In this document: positions 1-7,575 of the stretch, piece by piece
Layout of the letters: the number at the start of each line of letters is the position of its first letter
Numbering within the stretch: the stretch's first letter is position 1
Assembly (NCBI GenBank): GCA_035574455.1
Contig: DATLYT010000057.1
Location: forward strand, 1-15,768
Direction of reading: 5' to 3'
Length of the DNA stretch: 15,768 nucleotides
Source: DATLYT01 sp035574455
Lineage (GTDB): Bacteria; Bacteroidota; Ignavibacteria; UBA10030
Notes under the pieces: generated by a model
Seen by the model: the letters and a program-made list of their open reading frames with translations, nothing else
Database searches by the model: none
What the model was told of the DNA's origin: nothing
Translations under genes and position numbers: made by a program

Positions 1-105
1 CCTGATTGGATCGAAAGAAGATGCAAACAGTGCATTGAATGCGTACTCCATAATCGCCAGAGCAACAAATACTGCCACCGCCCCCATCCAAACTTTTTTA
101 TTCAT
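1..105 (-). CDS. Partial membrane protein, N-terminal 35 residues
   Basis: This is the start of a minus-strand gene whose remainder lies beyond the left edge of the window. The reading frame is open from the ATG at 105-103 to base 1 with no stop. The encoded residues begin MNKKVWMGAVAVFVALAIME: a short basic start followed by a hydrophobic stretch at about residues 5-28, which fits a first membrane helix or uncleaved signal anchor. A strong ribosome binding site (GGAGGGG, 2 bases before the ATG) supports this start. The gene follows the M14 peptidase gene on the same strand after an 87-bp gap that holds a possible promoter. I do not recognise the family, because too little of the protein is present. 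Confidence 0.6.
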   Translation of the reverse strand, partial: MNKKVWMGAVAVFVALAIMEYAFNALFASSFDPIR

Positions 106-159
106 ATCCCCTCCATAAAAAAGGTGAATGAATACGTGAATTAGGACAACGGCGCATGA

Positions 160-188
160 AAACTACAAAAGTCCTGAACAACTATCAA
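160..188 (-). promoter_or_regulatory. Possible promoter for the partial membrane protein gene
   Basis: Read on the minus strand, TTGATA (188-183) and TAGTTT (165-160) are separated by exactly 17 bases. The -35 matches the bacterial consensus in five of six positions and the -10 only in three of six. It lies in the gap between the M14 peptidase stop codon and the ATG at 105, so the downstream gene could be transcribed independently. This rests on pattern matching only. Confidence 0.25.
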
Positions 189-192
189 CAGA

Positions 193-2787
193 CTACTCTT
201 CTGCCCTGCCACTACTGGCTCGAATCACCTGTCCAAAAAACACCCCGTTGAGGAATAGCTTATTCGTCCCGTACCAGAAGGCGCGGAAATTCGGGTTATC
301 CGTCATGAGAATGACCTTGCCATTCCGCTGTGTGCTGACCACGATGGCGGCGGAGTTTTTGATCTGCTTCTCGTGCTGCTTGTGGAGATAGCCGCTCAAG
401 AGCGGGTTCGACGTATAAACCATCGGCGTAGCGTAGGGACTGCGGGATGGGTCGAGATAGACATTGGTCCCTCGGAAGACGCTCATCCGGTCGCCCTCAT
501 AGCCGAAGAGCAGGGGGTGGGTGCGATCGAACTCCACCTCGAAAATCGATCCGTCGGTACTTAATGCTCTGTTGAATCGCTCCTCAGACACGTACGGCCG
601 ACGTGCAACGATCGTGTCCCGTCGCGAGGGCTCATCTCGCCGCAGCTTTCCAGTCGCTAATCGGTTGTCAATTGCCCACTCCACCGCGCTCTCCATAGCG
701 ATGAGTATCCCTCCGTTGCCAACCCAGCGGCGCAACGCTTCCCGGCCGGACGAATCGATACTCGCATACATGCCGCTGGCCATCCCGATGACGGTGTAGC
801 GATCGAGATTCACACGACCTAACGCTGTTGTCTCGAGCAGGCTTGTTTCAATCCCGAATCGATGGTCGAGAAGATGCCACGCCTCACCGACATCGGTTTG
901 CGAGACACCCGTGCCGACAATCAAAGCAACCTTCGGCAGATCGAGCGTTACGAAATTCGAGCTCCCCAAGTCCAAACCGCTAACACTGAGTCCAGTGGGA
1001 AGAGCAACGACGCGAATGCCATCTTCCCGCGCTGCGGTTTCGAGCAGCTTCCAGACCGTGTCGGCTTTGTCTTGTTGGATGCCCATGGGGATCAAGATTG
1101 TCCCGTAATCGAACGCCCGCTTGCCTTCGGCTGTGTGCGTTTCAAATGGCTTCACAGCAACTTTGGCTTTGATGCCGGCCTTCAGCAGGCGATGCAATGC
1201 TCGCGGAGCGTAGTAGTCTTTCCACTCGAACGCGTAGGCATACGCATTCTTGCTACCAGCGATTGTTCCCTGCGGCCAGATGGGGGATGCAACAGCGTTG
1301 CCGAAGAGCTCCCGCGGCGCGGCTTTGAGTTCTGCATACGGAAGATTGAAGGCGAGAGGCAGCGTCCAGGAGGAGATGTCATAGAACAGGCTGTCCTCAA
1401 ACTGCGTGCGACGTTCGAAGATCGCGGTAATCAGGCGATATTGTTTCTGATTGGTCGGTACGAGATACGCGCTGCCGGGCTGAAAGGTCTTGCCGTCCGC
1501 TGTGGTTTGCTTGGCAAGCTGGTAGACTTCGATCTGATGGCGACGGAGAATATCGAGCAGGTGATAATTGCGCGCGGGGTCGGATGCAGAGCCGAAGAGA
1601 TATGCCTTGACAGAAGCCTTTTCGGCTTCTCGCAGAGCGCTGGTGAAAAATTCTCGTTGGTGAGCGAGCAAATCTTTTCGGAGGTCGGTTGCCGCACGGA
1701 GAGTTGAAAGTGATGTGGTAAACTGATTTCGAATGGTGAACGGGAATGCAAGATTACCATTGGCACTTTCCTGCACGTGACCGCGCGAACTCGCCTGCTC
1801 GAACAGAATACCGATACAGCCGACGAGATCTGGATAGGACGAGCCTTTGCCAACATAGTAATCGTCATAGCCTTCCTGCGTGTAGTACAGCGAACCGATC
1901 TTGTCCAGCGCCCTGGCATGATACTGCGCAATGGCGACAGTCAGCTCGTGCACGCGCTTCGGTGCGAGCGGGTGATTGCGTTGAGGCTCGCCGGGTTGAA
2001 AGAAGAAGGTCGCGTTTGTGCCCATCTCGTGATGATCGGTCAAAACGTTGGGCATCCACTCGTAGTACTTTTGAAGACGGGCGCGGCTTTCCGGGTGCTG
2101 CAGCGGCATCCAGTCGCGATTGAGGTCGAACCAGTAGTGGTTGGTACGACCGCCGGGCCAGACCTCGTTGTGCTCGCGGCTGGCGGGGTCGGCAACCGGC
2201 ACTGCTCCTTTGTGCATGTTTGCCCACGTCGCAAAGCGGTTCAGCCCATCCGGATTGATCGAGGGATTCAGAAGGATCACCGCATCTTTCAGCTGCCGTT
2301 CAATCTCTTCTCCCTGCGCGGCGGCGAGATGATACGCCACAAGCACCGATGCGTTGCTTCCGCTCGGTTCGTTGCCGTGTACGCTATAGCCCATCCAGAC
2401 GACCACCGGCAGGTTCTCGATATTCACCGACGCAGACTTTGCCGGGTCGCTGAGCGCAAGATGTTGCTGGCGGATGGCTTCAATGTTGCGATGGTTCTCG
2501 GGCGATGTAATGGTCAGGAGCCAGATTTGCCGCTGCTCGTGCGTGCGTCCCATCGGTTCCATCGTGATACGATCGGAGGCTTGGTCGAGCACCTTCATGT
2601 AGGCATGAATCTGGTCTGGCGTGAGATGCCATTCGCCAACCTGGAAGCCGAAGAACGATTCCGGTGTAGGGATGCTCGGATTGTAACTGACGCCCGCCGG
2701 TAGATAGTAGCTCAGCGGAACCTGAGCCGGAGAAGGGGAAATCAAAAGCAAAAGGCAAACAATGGGGAGCATCATTCGCATACGCAT
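193..2787 (-). CDS. Secreted M14-family zinc carboxypeptidase-like protein
   Basis: Predicted exported metallopeptidase that would remove residues from peptide C-termini in the periplasm or outside the cell. From the preferred ATG at 2787 the protein has 864 residues and starts with a signal peptide (MRMRMMLP, then a hydrophobic core, cleavage probably after SPAQ near residue 22). The M14 catalytic domain covers about residues 50-350. The HGNE motif supplies zinc ligands His137 and Glu140, a DLNRDW motif matches the substrate-binding Asn-Arg pair (223-224), a DHHEMG motif supplies the third zinc His (252 or 253), and Glu330 in ILFEQ is the likely catalytic Glu. The C-terminal half includes a stretch at about 620-710 that resembles a class I glutamine amidotransferase-like fold, which fits related M14 proteins of this size. 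An in-frame ATG at 2817 adds 10 residues but has no ribosome binding site and places extra polar residues before the signal peptide. The gene ends with TAG at 193. Substrate unknown. Confidence 0.88.
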   Translation of the reverse strand: MRMRMMLPIVCLLLLISPSPAQVPLSYYLPAGVSYNPSIPTPESFFGFQVGEWHLTPDQIHAYMKVLDQASDRITMEPMGRTHEQRQIWLLTITSPENHRNIEAIRQQHLALSDPAKSASVNIENLPVVVWMGYSVHGNEPSGSNASVLVAYHLAAAQGEEIERQLKDAVILLNPSINPDGLNRFATWANMHKGAVPVADPASREHNEVWPGGRTNHYWFDLNRDWMPLQHPESRARLQKYYEWMPNVLTDHHEMGTNATFFFQPGEPQRNHPLAPKRVHELTVAIAQYHARALDKIGSLYYTQEGYDDYYVGKGSSYPDLVGCIGILFEQASSRGHVQESANGNLAFPFTIRNQFTTSLSTLRAATDLRKDLLAHQREFFTSALREAEKASVKAYLFGSASDPARNYHLLDILRRHQIEVYQLAKQTTADGKTFQPGSAYLVPTNQKQYRLITAIFERRTQFEDSLFYDISSWTLPLAFNLPYAELKAAPRELFGNAVASPIWPQGTIAGSKNAYAYAFEWKDYYAPRALHRLLKAGIKAKVAVKPFETHTAEGKRAFDYGTILIPMGIQQDKADTVWKLLETAAREDGIRVVALPTGLSVSGLDLGSSNFVTLDLPKVALIVGTGVSQTDVGEAWHLLDHRFGIETSLLETTALGRVNLDRYTVIGMASGMYASIDSSGREALRRWVGNGGILIAMESAVEWAIDNRLATGKLRRDEPSRRDTIVARRPYVSEERFNRALSTDGSIFEVEFDRTHPLLFGYEGDRMSVFRGTNVYLDPSRSPYATPMVYTSNPLLSGYLHKQHEKQIKNSAAIVVSTQRNGKVILMTDNPNFRAFWYGTNKLFLNGVFFGQVIRASSGRAEE

Positions 2788-2831
2788 ATCCTTTCTGATA
2801 ATATTTCTAGAAGCCATCTAAAAAGACTTTT

Positions 2832-2917
2832 TGTCATGCCCGCTCCCCGCAGTTGTTAGCGGAGATCAAGCGGGCATCGGGTTATGAGATTCCCGACAAA
2901 AGCATTCGAGAATGACA
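2832..2917. repeat. Palindromic element with TGTCAT/ATGACA inverted ends
   Basis: An 86-bp intergenic element begins with TGTCAT (2832-2837) and ends with its reverse complement ATGACA (2912-2917). Inside, GCCCGC (2838-2843) and GCGGGC (2870-2875) form a stem. It continues inward on the minus strand as TCTCCGC pairing with GCGGGGA across an 8-base loop, with a 4-base bulge between the two stems. The right part carries CGGGTTATGAGATTCCCG. This layout resembles the small dispersed non-coding repeats common in intergenic DNA of many bacteria, though only one copy lies in this window. It sits after the DinB-like gene and before the M14 gene, so the hairpin could also help end transcription of the radA cluster. 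Confidence 0.5.
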
Positions 2918-2979
2918 GGAATGTGTATTTTTAAGGCAGGTCCTAAACAAGGATTCGCATCTCTTGAGCCACATCGGGT

Positions 2980-3465
2980 TTATCGCTTCATCATCCGTTT
3001 CAACAGTTGAATCTGTCCTGTATGGTAGGTGTCGTGCAGTGCCACCCCAAAAATTGTCTGTGCGAGCGTCCACTGTTTCTTGGGTGAAAGCGATGAGAGC
3101 TTGCGGGGATCGAGACCGGCGACAACTTCTCTGAGTTTGCGATGCATTGAGTCGAGCAGTTTCACATCCTGCCGCCAGTCGCGCTCAACTCCTTTTCCAC
3201 CGGGACGCTCAAACCAGTTGCTGCCTTTCAGCGGGAACGACCCGCGCTTTTCTCCCGTAATGCGGCGGGCGACTGTATATTTCCAGTACGCGCAGTGCAC
3301 GACGATTTCCCAGACGTTGTGCCGATTCTTTCCGGGTCGCCATGCTGCCTGGTTAGCGCTCATGCCCCGAATCGATCCGCGCAAATTTGTGCCGTGCCAC
3401 GTCCGCTTGCTGTACGCTTCGTCAAGAATCTGAAGTAGGAGAGCGAGGTTTGCTTTCTTTGCCAT
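2980..3465 (-). CDS. DinB-family (four-helix metal-binding) protein
   Basis: A 161-residue cytoplasmic protein of the DinB/YfiT-like fold, a four-helix bundle that usually binds one divalent metal through three histidines. Those histidines are visible: His57 in NVWEIVVHCAYW, and His144 and His148 in the C-terminal ALHDTYHTGQI signature. Length matches the family. Some relatives are thiol transferases (for example bacillithiol S-transferases) and most have no known function; the name comes from a DNA-damage-induced Bacillus gene, not from DNA polymerase IV. Its ATG lies 3 bp beyond the stop codon of the rdgB-like gene, so the two are almost certainly co-transcribed and probably translationally coupled. 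Being next to a nucleotide-pool sanitiser and radA hints at a stress or repair setting, but that is inference and no substrate can be named. Confidence 0.82.
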   Translation of the reverse strand: MAKKANLALLLQILDEAYSKRTWHGTNLRGSIRGMSANQAAWRPGKNRHNVWEIVVHCAYWKYTVARRITGEKRGSFPLKGSNWFERPGGKGVERDWRQDVKLLDSMHRKLREVVAGLDPRKLSSLSPKKQWTLAQTIFGVALHDTYHTGQIQLLKRMMKR

Positions 3466-3468
3466 GAT

Positions 3469-4062
3469 CTAGCCGAGACGTTTCTTGATGATTTCCCGCA
3501 TTGTTTCCGCCGCCTTTGCTCGGTGACTGATTCGGTTCTTTTCTTCAGTGGTGAGTTCGGCGTAGGTTTTCGCAAATCCGTCGGGAATGAAGATCGGGTC
3601 GTAGCCAAAGCCGTTGGTGCCGCGGGGAGCTTCGGCAAGTTTTCCCAAACAGATGCCCTCGGCAAGCTCTTCGTAGCCAGGACCGACAAGGGCAAGGACG
3701 GCACGGAACTGCGCCCGTCGGCGTCTCGGGGCAACCCCACGCATTTCGGCAAGCAGCTTGGCGTTATTTTGCTCATCGGTAGCGTTCTCGCCTGCGTAGC
3801 GGGACGAGTAGACGCCGGGTCTACCGTTCAGGAAAAAAACTTCCAAGCCAGAATCATCAGCCAGCGCGGGGAGTTTTGTATACCGGAACACTGTGCGCGC
3901 TTTCTTCAGGGCATTCTCTTGAAACGTTGTGCCATCTTCAACCAGCGGCGGGTGATTCGGAAAATTGTCGAGTGTAAGAATCTCAACTCCCGTGTCGTTG
4001 AGAAGCGTTTTCAGTTCTGCAATCTTATGGTTGTTGCGGGTTGCGAGTACGAGTTGTTTCAT
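3469..4062 (-). CDS. rdgB: RdgB/HAM1-type dITP/XTP pyrophosphatase
   Basis: Non-canonical purine NTP pyrophosphatase that hydrolyses dITP, ITP and XTP to the monophosphate and pyrophosphate, keeping deaminated purines out of DNA and RNA. It is cytoplasmic and depends on Mg2+. The 197 residues match the usual family length. Family signatures are all present: LATRNNHKIAEL (residues 6-17) for nucleotide binding, LADDSGLEV with catalytic Asp69/Asp70, RPGVYSSRYAG (81-91), the base-recognition segment FGYDP (152-156) and SHR at 179-181. The ATG at 4062 sits at the expected distance before the first motif. It lies between the PQ-loop membrane protein gene (7 bp upstream) and the DinB-like gene (3 bp downstream), in the cluster headed by radA. 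Nothing is missing or truncated. Confidence 0.95.
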   Translation of the reverse strand: MKQLVLATRNNHKIAELKTLLNDTGVEILTLDNFPNHPPLVEDGTTFQENALKKARTVFRYTKLPALADDSGLEVFFLNGRPGVYSSRYAGENATDEQNNAKLLAEMRGVAPRRRRAQFRAVLALVGPGYEELAEGICLGKLAEAPRGTNGFGYDPIFIPDGFAKTYAELTTEEKNRISHRAKAAETMREIIKKRLG

Positions 4063-4069
4063 GGTCGGG

Positions 4070-4339
4070 TTATTCTGTTGAACCTACAGGTTTTCGTGGG
4101 AAGAGTTTGTAGTAGAGATTCAGTAAAGCACCGAAGGTGGTGACGGAGTTGAGCGTTCCAAAGATCGCATCACCAATGCTAATCGCGTAGATGGCAAGGC
4201 TGGCACTGCCGACCACGGAAAGAATAAGGAACCAGAGATTCACCGGGCAGCGACCGAGTTTGATGGTTTCCAGCGACTGTGGAATCCAACAGACAATGAT
4301 TGCGGCGAGGCCGATGTAGCCGATAATTTGCATTGACAT
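4070..4339 (-). CDS. Single-repeat PQ-loop (SemiSWEET-like) membrane protein
   Basis: An 89-residue inner-membrane protein with three predicted helices: about residues 4-25, 34-55 and 57-78. The first helix ends in a Pro-Gln pair (20-21, in CWIPQSLETIK), the hallmark of PQ-loop proteins. One three-helix unit is what bacterial SemiSWEETs have, and they act as homodimers that move small sugars by facilitated diffusion. The conserved Asn of helix 3 is present (Asn64), but the Trp normally before the IY in helix 2 is Leu48, so the usual Trp-Asn sugar-pocket pair is broken and the substrate may differ. A related possibility is the LABN domain found at the N-terminus of some lipid A synthases. It lies 45 bp after radA and 7 bp before rdgB. 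A GGGAGGG sequence lies 11 bases before the ATG, rather far for a ribosome binding site; a second ATG two codons later is possible. Confidence 0.75.
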   Translation of the reverse strand: MSMQIIGYIGLAAIIVCWIPQSLETIKLGRCPVNLWFLILSVVGSASLAIYAISIGDAIFGTLNSVTTFGALLNLYYKLFPRKPVGSTE

Positions 4340-4384
4340 ATTTGGGTATACCCTCCCGGAGAACGAGGGGCGAGACAGAGTGCC

Positions 4385-5746
4385 TTAGCCCAGCAACTCT
4401 TCCAACGCCCGCTCGACCCGATCGACGCCGACCAGTTCAATCTCGCCGTTTGCCTTCAAACTCTTCATGTTATTCTGTGGGAGAATGATGCGCTTAAAAC
4501 CTAATTTCGCCGCCTCCTGCACGCGCTTTTCAATCTGCCCCACAGTTCGGATTTCTCCTCCCAGTCCAATTTCTCCCACAGCAACTGCAGTTGAGTCTGT
4601 CGGAATGTCGCGCAGGCTGGAAGCAATGGAGGTCGCAATGCCGAGGTCGACTGCCGGCTCATCAATCTTCACCCCGCCGGCGATGTTGACGAAGACATCA
4701 TACTGTCCGAGATGCATGCCCACGCGCTTCTCGAGCACGGCGAGGAGCAACGACAGTCGGCGATAATCGAAGCCGGTGGTGTTACGCTGAGGAACACCGT
4801 AGCTCGTTGGTGTGACGAGCGCCTGCACTTCGATGAGGATTGGCCGCGTACCTTCAATGCTGGAGACGACCGTAGAGCCGGAGGTGCCGTAGCGCCGCTC
4901 GGATAAAAATGCTTCGGAGGGATTCAGTACCTCGCGCAGACCAGTGTCGTGCATCTCAAAAATGCCGATCTCGTTCGTCGAGCCGAAGCGATTCTTCAGC
5001 GCCCGGAGAACACGGTACGCGTAGTGTGCTTCACCTTCGAACTGTAAAACCGTATCCACCATATGCTCGATCACCCGCGGACCCGCAATGACGCCTTCTT
5101 TTGTAACGTGGCCGATCAGGAAGATCGGGATATGCTGCGTCTTTGCCAGCCGCAGCAGCAGGGCGGTTGATTCGCGCACCTGGCTAACGCTGCCCGGCGC
5201 GCTTTCGAGACCCGGACGATACATCGTCTGGATGGAGTCGATGATCACGAGGTCGGGCGTGCCGCGCTCGATAACGTCGAGGATGAGGTCGAGGTTCGTC
5301 TCCGCGAGGAGCAAAATATTCTTCGCCGCTTTTGCCTGCAGCCGCTCTGCCCGTAGCTTGATTTGGCGGACCGATTCTTCGCCCGTGATGTAGAGTGTCA
5401 CAGCATCCTTGAGCTTCAGAGCAAGCTGCATCATCAAGGTCGATTTGCCGATGCCGGGGTCGCCTCCCAACAGTACCAGAGAGCCGGGAACGATGCCGCC
5501 CCCAAGCACACGGTCGAACTCACCGATCGATGTTGACACACGAGGGACGTCCACCCCTTCGATTTGTTCCATCGATACCGGCTCGATTTTCGACGAGACC
5601 CCTGAGGGTTTGCGAGAGAGCTTCAAGGGCTGAACGGCTTCCTCGACGAACGTATTCCATTCGTTGCAGTTGGGACATTTACCGACCCAGCGTGGCGAGA
5701 CGTAGCCGCAGGATTGGCAGACATATTTAGTGGCCGGCTTAGGCAT
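4385..5746 (-). CDS. radA: DNA repair protein RadA
   Basis: RecA-related ATPase that helps process branched recombination intermediates during DNA repair by promoting branch migration. The protein has 453 residues from the ATG at 5746, the normal RadA length. Domains in order: a four-Cys zinc finger (Cys10, 13, 24, 27, in YVCQSCGY and GKCPNC), a RecA-like ATPase with Walker A GGDPGIGKST (94-103) and Walker B LVIID (166-170), the RadA-specific KNRFG motif (251-255), and a Lon-protease-like C-terminal domain (about 330-450). The frame stays open upstream to an ATG at 5863. That start would add 39 residues with no family counterpart and would run past the predicted promoter, so MPKPATKYVC is the better start. 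It is the first gene of a minus-strand cluster with the PQ-loop, rdgB and DinB-like genes. Confidence 0.96.
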   Translation of the reverse strand: MPKPATKYVCQSCGYVSPRWVGKCPNCNEWNTFVEEAVQPLKLSRKPSGVSSKIEPVSMEQIEGVDVPRVSTSIGEFDRVLGGGIVPGSLVLLGGDPGIGKSTLMMQLALKLKDAVTLYITGEESVRQIKLRAERLQAKAAKNILLLAETNLDLILDVIERGTPDLVIIDSIQTMYRPGLESAPGSVSQVRESTALLLRLAKTQHIPIFLIGHVTKEGVIAGPRVIEHMVDTVLQFEGEAHYAYRVLRALKNRFGSTNEIGIFEMHDTGLREVLNPSEAFLSERRYGTSGSTVVSSIEGTRPILIEVQALVTPTSYGVPQRNTTGFDYRRLSLLLAVLEKRVGMHLGQYDVFVNIAGGVKIDEPAVDLGIATSIASSLRDIPTDSTAVAVGEIGLGGEIRTVGQIEKRVQEAAKLGFKRIILPQNNMKSLKANGEIELVGVDRVERALEELLG

Positions 5747-5801
5747 GCGTGTTTTCGCAAGACATTGTGAACCCGCCTGCAGCAGGTCGAGCCCTCCAAT
5801 T

Positions 5802-5812
5802 TTGCGACGCAA
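5802..5812. promoter_or_regulatory. Palindrome overlapping the radA promoter
   Basis: TTGCG-A-CGCAA is a perfect 5-bp inverted repeat with one central base, and two further pairs match just outside one mismatch (5799-5815). It overlaps the downstream edge of the predicted radA -10 hexamer and the likely start site, where a repressor would block transcription. It could equally be a chance palindrome; no regulator is known for it. A second short palindrome, CCTGC-A-GCAGG, lies at 5776-5786 in the leader. Confidence 0.3.
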
Positions 5813-5839
5813 TATACCAACGTTGAGGGTGAGATTCAA
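5811..5839 (-). promoter_or_regulatory. Predicted promoter of the radA cluster
   Basis: On the minus strand, TTGAAT (5839-5834) and TATATT (5816-5811) are separated by exactly 17 bases. The -10 agrees with TATAAT in five of six positions and the -35 with TTGACA in four of six. Transcription would begin near 5804, giving a leader of about 58 bases before the radA ATG at 5746. This is the best match to a housekeeping sigma-factor promoter in the window. It is a pattern match without experimental support. Confidence 0.45.
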
Positions 5840-5922
5840 GAACGCGATTGCATTCGGAGACACGTTTTGATACTTTTTCTATTGTTGAGGTCCTACGGAA
5901 ACACATTCTCCAGGAGATAACT

Positions 5923-7566
5923 ATGAAGAACCGATTGCTCATTCTCACACTGACGGCGCTGGTGTTCGGCTGCCAGCGGAACGACATTGACGTTGCATTG
6001 AAGGAAGTGACAGCGGAACGACTCCGCGAACATGTTGCAAAACTTTCCGACGACGCGATGCAGGGTCGCGGCCCGGCCTCACCCGGGGACGCATTGGCTA
6101 CAGCGTACATCGTTGAACAGTACAAAGCGTTAGGACTGAAACCGGCGGGCGAAAACGGAACCTACCTGCAGAAAGTGCCGATGGTTGGGTTTACACTAAA
6201 CCCCTCGGCCGTACTGGACATTCGAAAGGGCAATCAGAGCGTGCGCTTGAAATTCTCGGACGACTTTGTCGCGTTCACCGGCACGCATGAACCGGTGGTA
6301 ACCGTAAACAATGCCGAGATCATCTTCGTCGGCTACGGCATCGAGGCGCCTGAGCAGAATTGGGATGACTACAAGGGCGTCGACGTGCGGGGGAAAGTTC
6401 TGTTGATGATGAATAACGACCCGTCATCAGACGACCCGAAGTTCTTTGGCGGCAAAGGGCGGACGTACTACGGCCGCTGGACGTACAAGTATGAAATCGC
6501 CGCAAAAAAGGGAGCCGTGGGTGCCATCGTGATTCACACAACCGAATCGGCAGGATATCCGTACCAGGTAGTGCAAAGCTCATGGTCGCGGGAGAACTTC
6601 GACCTTGCAGCAGACGACGGGGCCCCCAAACTGAAGCTCAAAGCCTGGACGACGGAAGAGGCGACAAAGAAGTACGTGTCGATGGCCGGGTTCGACCTGC
6701 TGAAGCTCATGAGAGACGCGGAGAGCCGCGACTTCAAACCGGTGCCGTTGGGACTCAAGCTTTCGACGACAATGCGCTACACGGTCCGTCGGCTTGAGAC
6801 AAACAACATCCTCGGCATTCTCGAAGGCAGTGATGCGCAGTTGAAGAACCAGTACATTGTCTTCACGGCACACCATGACCACCTCGGGATTGGCAAGCCG
6901 GTGGATGGCGATTCGATCTACAACGGCGCACTCGACAATGCGTCGGGTGTCTCGTTGATGCTGACTATGGCAAAAGCCTTCACGGCTATGCCCACGAAAC
7001 CGAAGCGCTCGTTGTTGTTCGCCGCGGTTGCAGCGGAGGAGTATGGGCTTCTTGGCTCACAGTACTTTGCCCAAAACCCAACTGTCCCCCTCAAGGACAT
7101 TGCCGCCAACATCAATACGGACGGTATGAACATCTGGGGGAAAACGAACGACATCGTCTTTCTCGGCTGGGATCGTTCATCGCTCCAGAACGACGTCGAT
7201 GCCGTTGCCGCCGAGATGAAGATGCAGGTGAAGCCAGATCCATATCCGGAGAAGGGGTACTTTTACCGGTCGGACCACTTCAACTTCGCAAAAGTCGGAG
7301 TGCCGGCTCTTTCTCTCAATGAGGGTACCGACTATATCGGCAAGCCGGCAAATTACGCGAAAGAGATGGTTGATAAGTACACCGAGAAGCACTACCATCA
7401 ACCGAGCGATGAGCTGACCGACGAGTGGAACTGGGACGGGGCGATTCAGCAAGCGGAGTTCATCATCCGGTTAACGATGCGAGTCGCGAACAACCCCAAA
7501 ATGCCCGTTTGGAATAAGGGAGATGAGTTCGAAGCCGCGCGGTTGAAGACGATGAGTGGGATGTAA
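5923..7566 (+). CDS. M28-family zinc peptidase, lipoprotein, with PA domain
   Basis: Predicted exported aminopeptidase-like enzyme of family M28 using two zinc ions. From the ATG at 5923 it has 547 residues. An AGGAG site 6 bases upstream fixes this start; the open frame extends to an ATG at 5848, but those 25 residues would precede the signal peptide. The N-terminus MKNRLLILTLTALVFGC is a lipoprotein signal with the probable lipid-anchored Cys17. A protease-associated (PA) domain is inserted at about 130-240 (VDVRGKVLLMMN, GAVGAIVIH). The M28 metal site is complete: His317 (TAHHDHLG), Asp338 (LDNASG), catalytic Glu372 with Glu373 (AAEEYG), Asp400 (NTDGM) and His452 (SDHFNF), followed by the typical YHQPSDE segment. 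It is divergent from radA and convergent with the flavoenzyme gene. It probably degrades peptides at the cell surface or in the periplasm; exact specificity cannot be read. Confidence 0.92.
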   Translation: MKNRLLILTLTALVFGCQRNDIDVALKEVTAERLREHVAKLSDDAMQGRGPASPGDALATAYIVEQYKALGLKPAGENGTYLQKVPMVGFTLNPSAVLDIRKGNQSVRLKFSDDFVAFTGTHEPVVTVNNAEIIFVGYGIEAPEQNWDDYKGVDVRGKVLLMMNNDPSSDDPKFFGGKGRTYYGRWTYKYEIAAKKGAVGAIVIHTTESAGYPYQVVQSSWSRENFDLAADDGAPKLKLKAWTTEEATKKYVSMAGFDLLKLMRDAESRDFKPVPLGLKLSTTMRYTVRRLETNNILGILEGSDAQLKNQYIVFTAHHDHLGIGKPVDGDSIYNGALDNASGVSLMLTMAKAFTAMPTKPKRSLLFAAVAAEEYGLLGSQYFAQNPTVPLKDIAANINTDGMNIWGKTNDIVFLGWDRSSLQNDVDAVAAEMKMQVKPDPYPEKGYFYRSDHFNFAKVGVPALSLNEGTDYIGKPANYAKEMVDKYTEKHYHQPSDELTDEWNWDGAIQQAEFIIRLTMRVANNPKMPVWNKGDEFEAARLKTMSGM

Positions 7567-7575
7567 ATTATGCAC

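Noticed and set aside
862..2703. Two long plus-strand open frames (862-1707 and 1777-2703) opposite the M14 gene
   Set aside because: They have no recognisable domains or convincing ribosome binding sites, and their translations are the low-complexity Arg/Ala/Val-rich type produced by the reverse strand of a real gene. The M14 frame has a full catalytic site and signal peptide.
4344..4353. Perfect palindrome GGGTATACCC just before the PQ-loop gene
   Set aside because: A 10-bp palindrome of this kind can arise by chance, it has no second copy nearby, and it lies between tightly spaced genes of one cluster. No function can be supported.
5747..5863. Extended N-terminus for RadA from an ATG at 5863
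   Set aside because: The extra 39 residues have no RadA counterpart, and the predicted promoter lies inside the extension. MPKPATKYVC places the zinc finger at its normal position.
5848..5922. Extended start for the M28 peptidase at 5848
   Set aside because: It would put 25 polar residues before a clear lipoprotein signal peptide, while the ATG at 5923 has AGGAG at ideal spacing.
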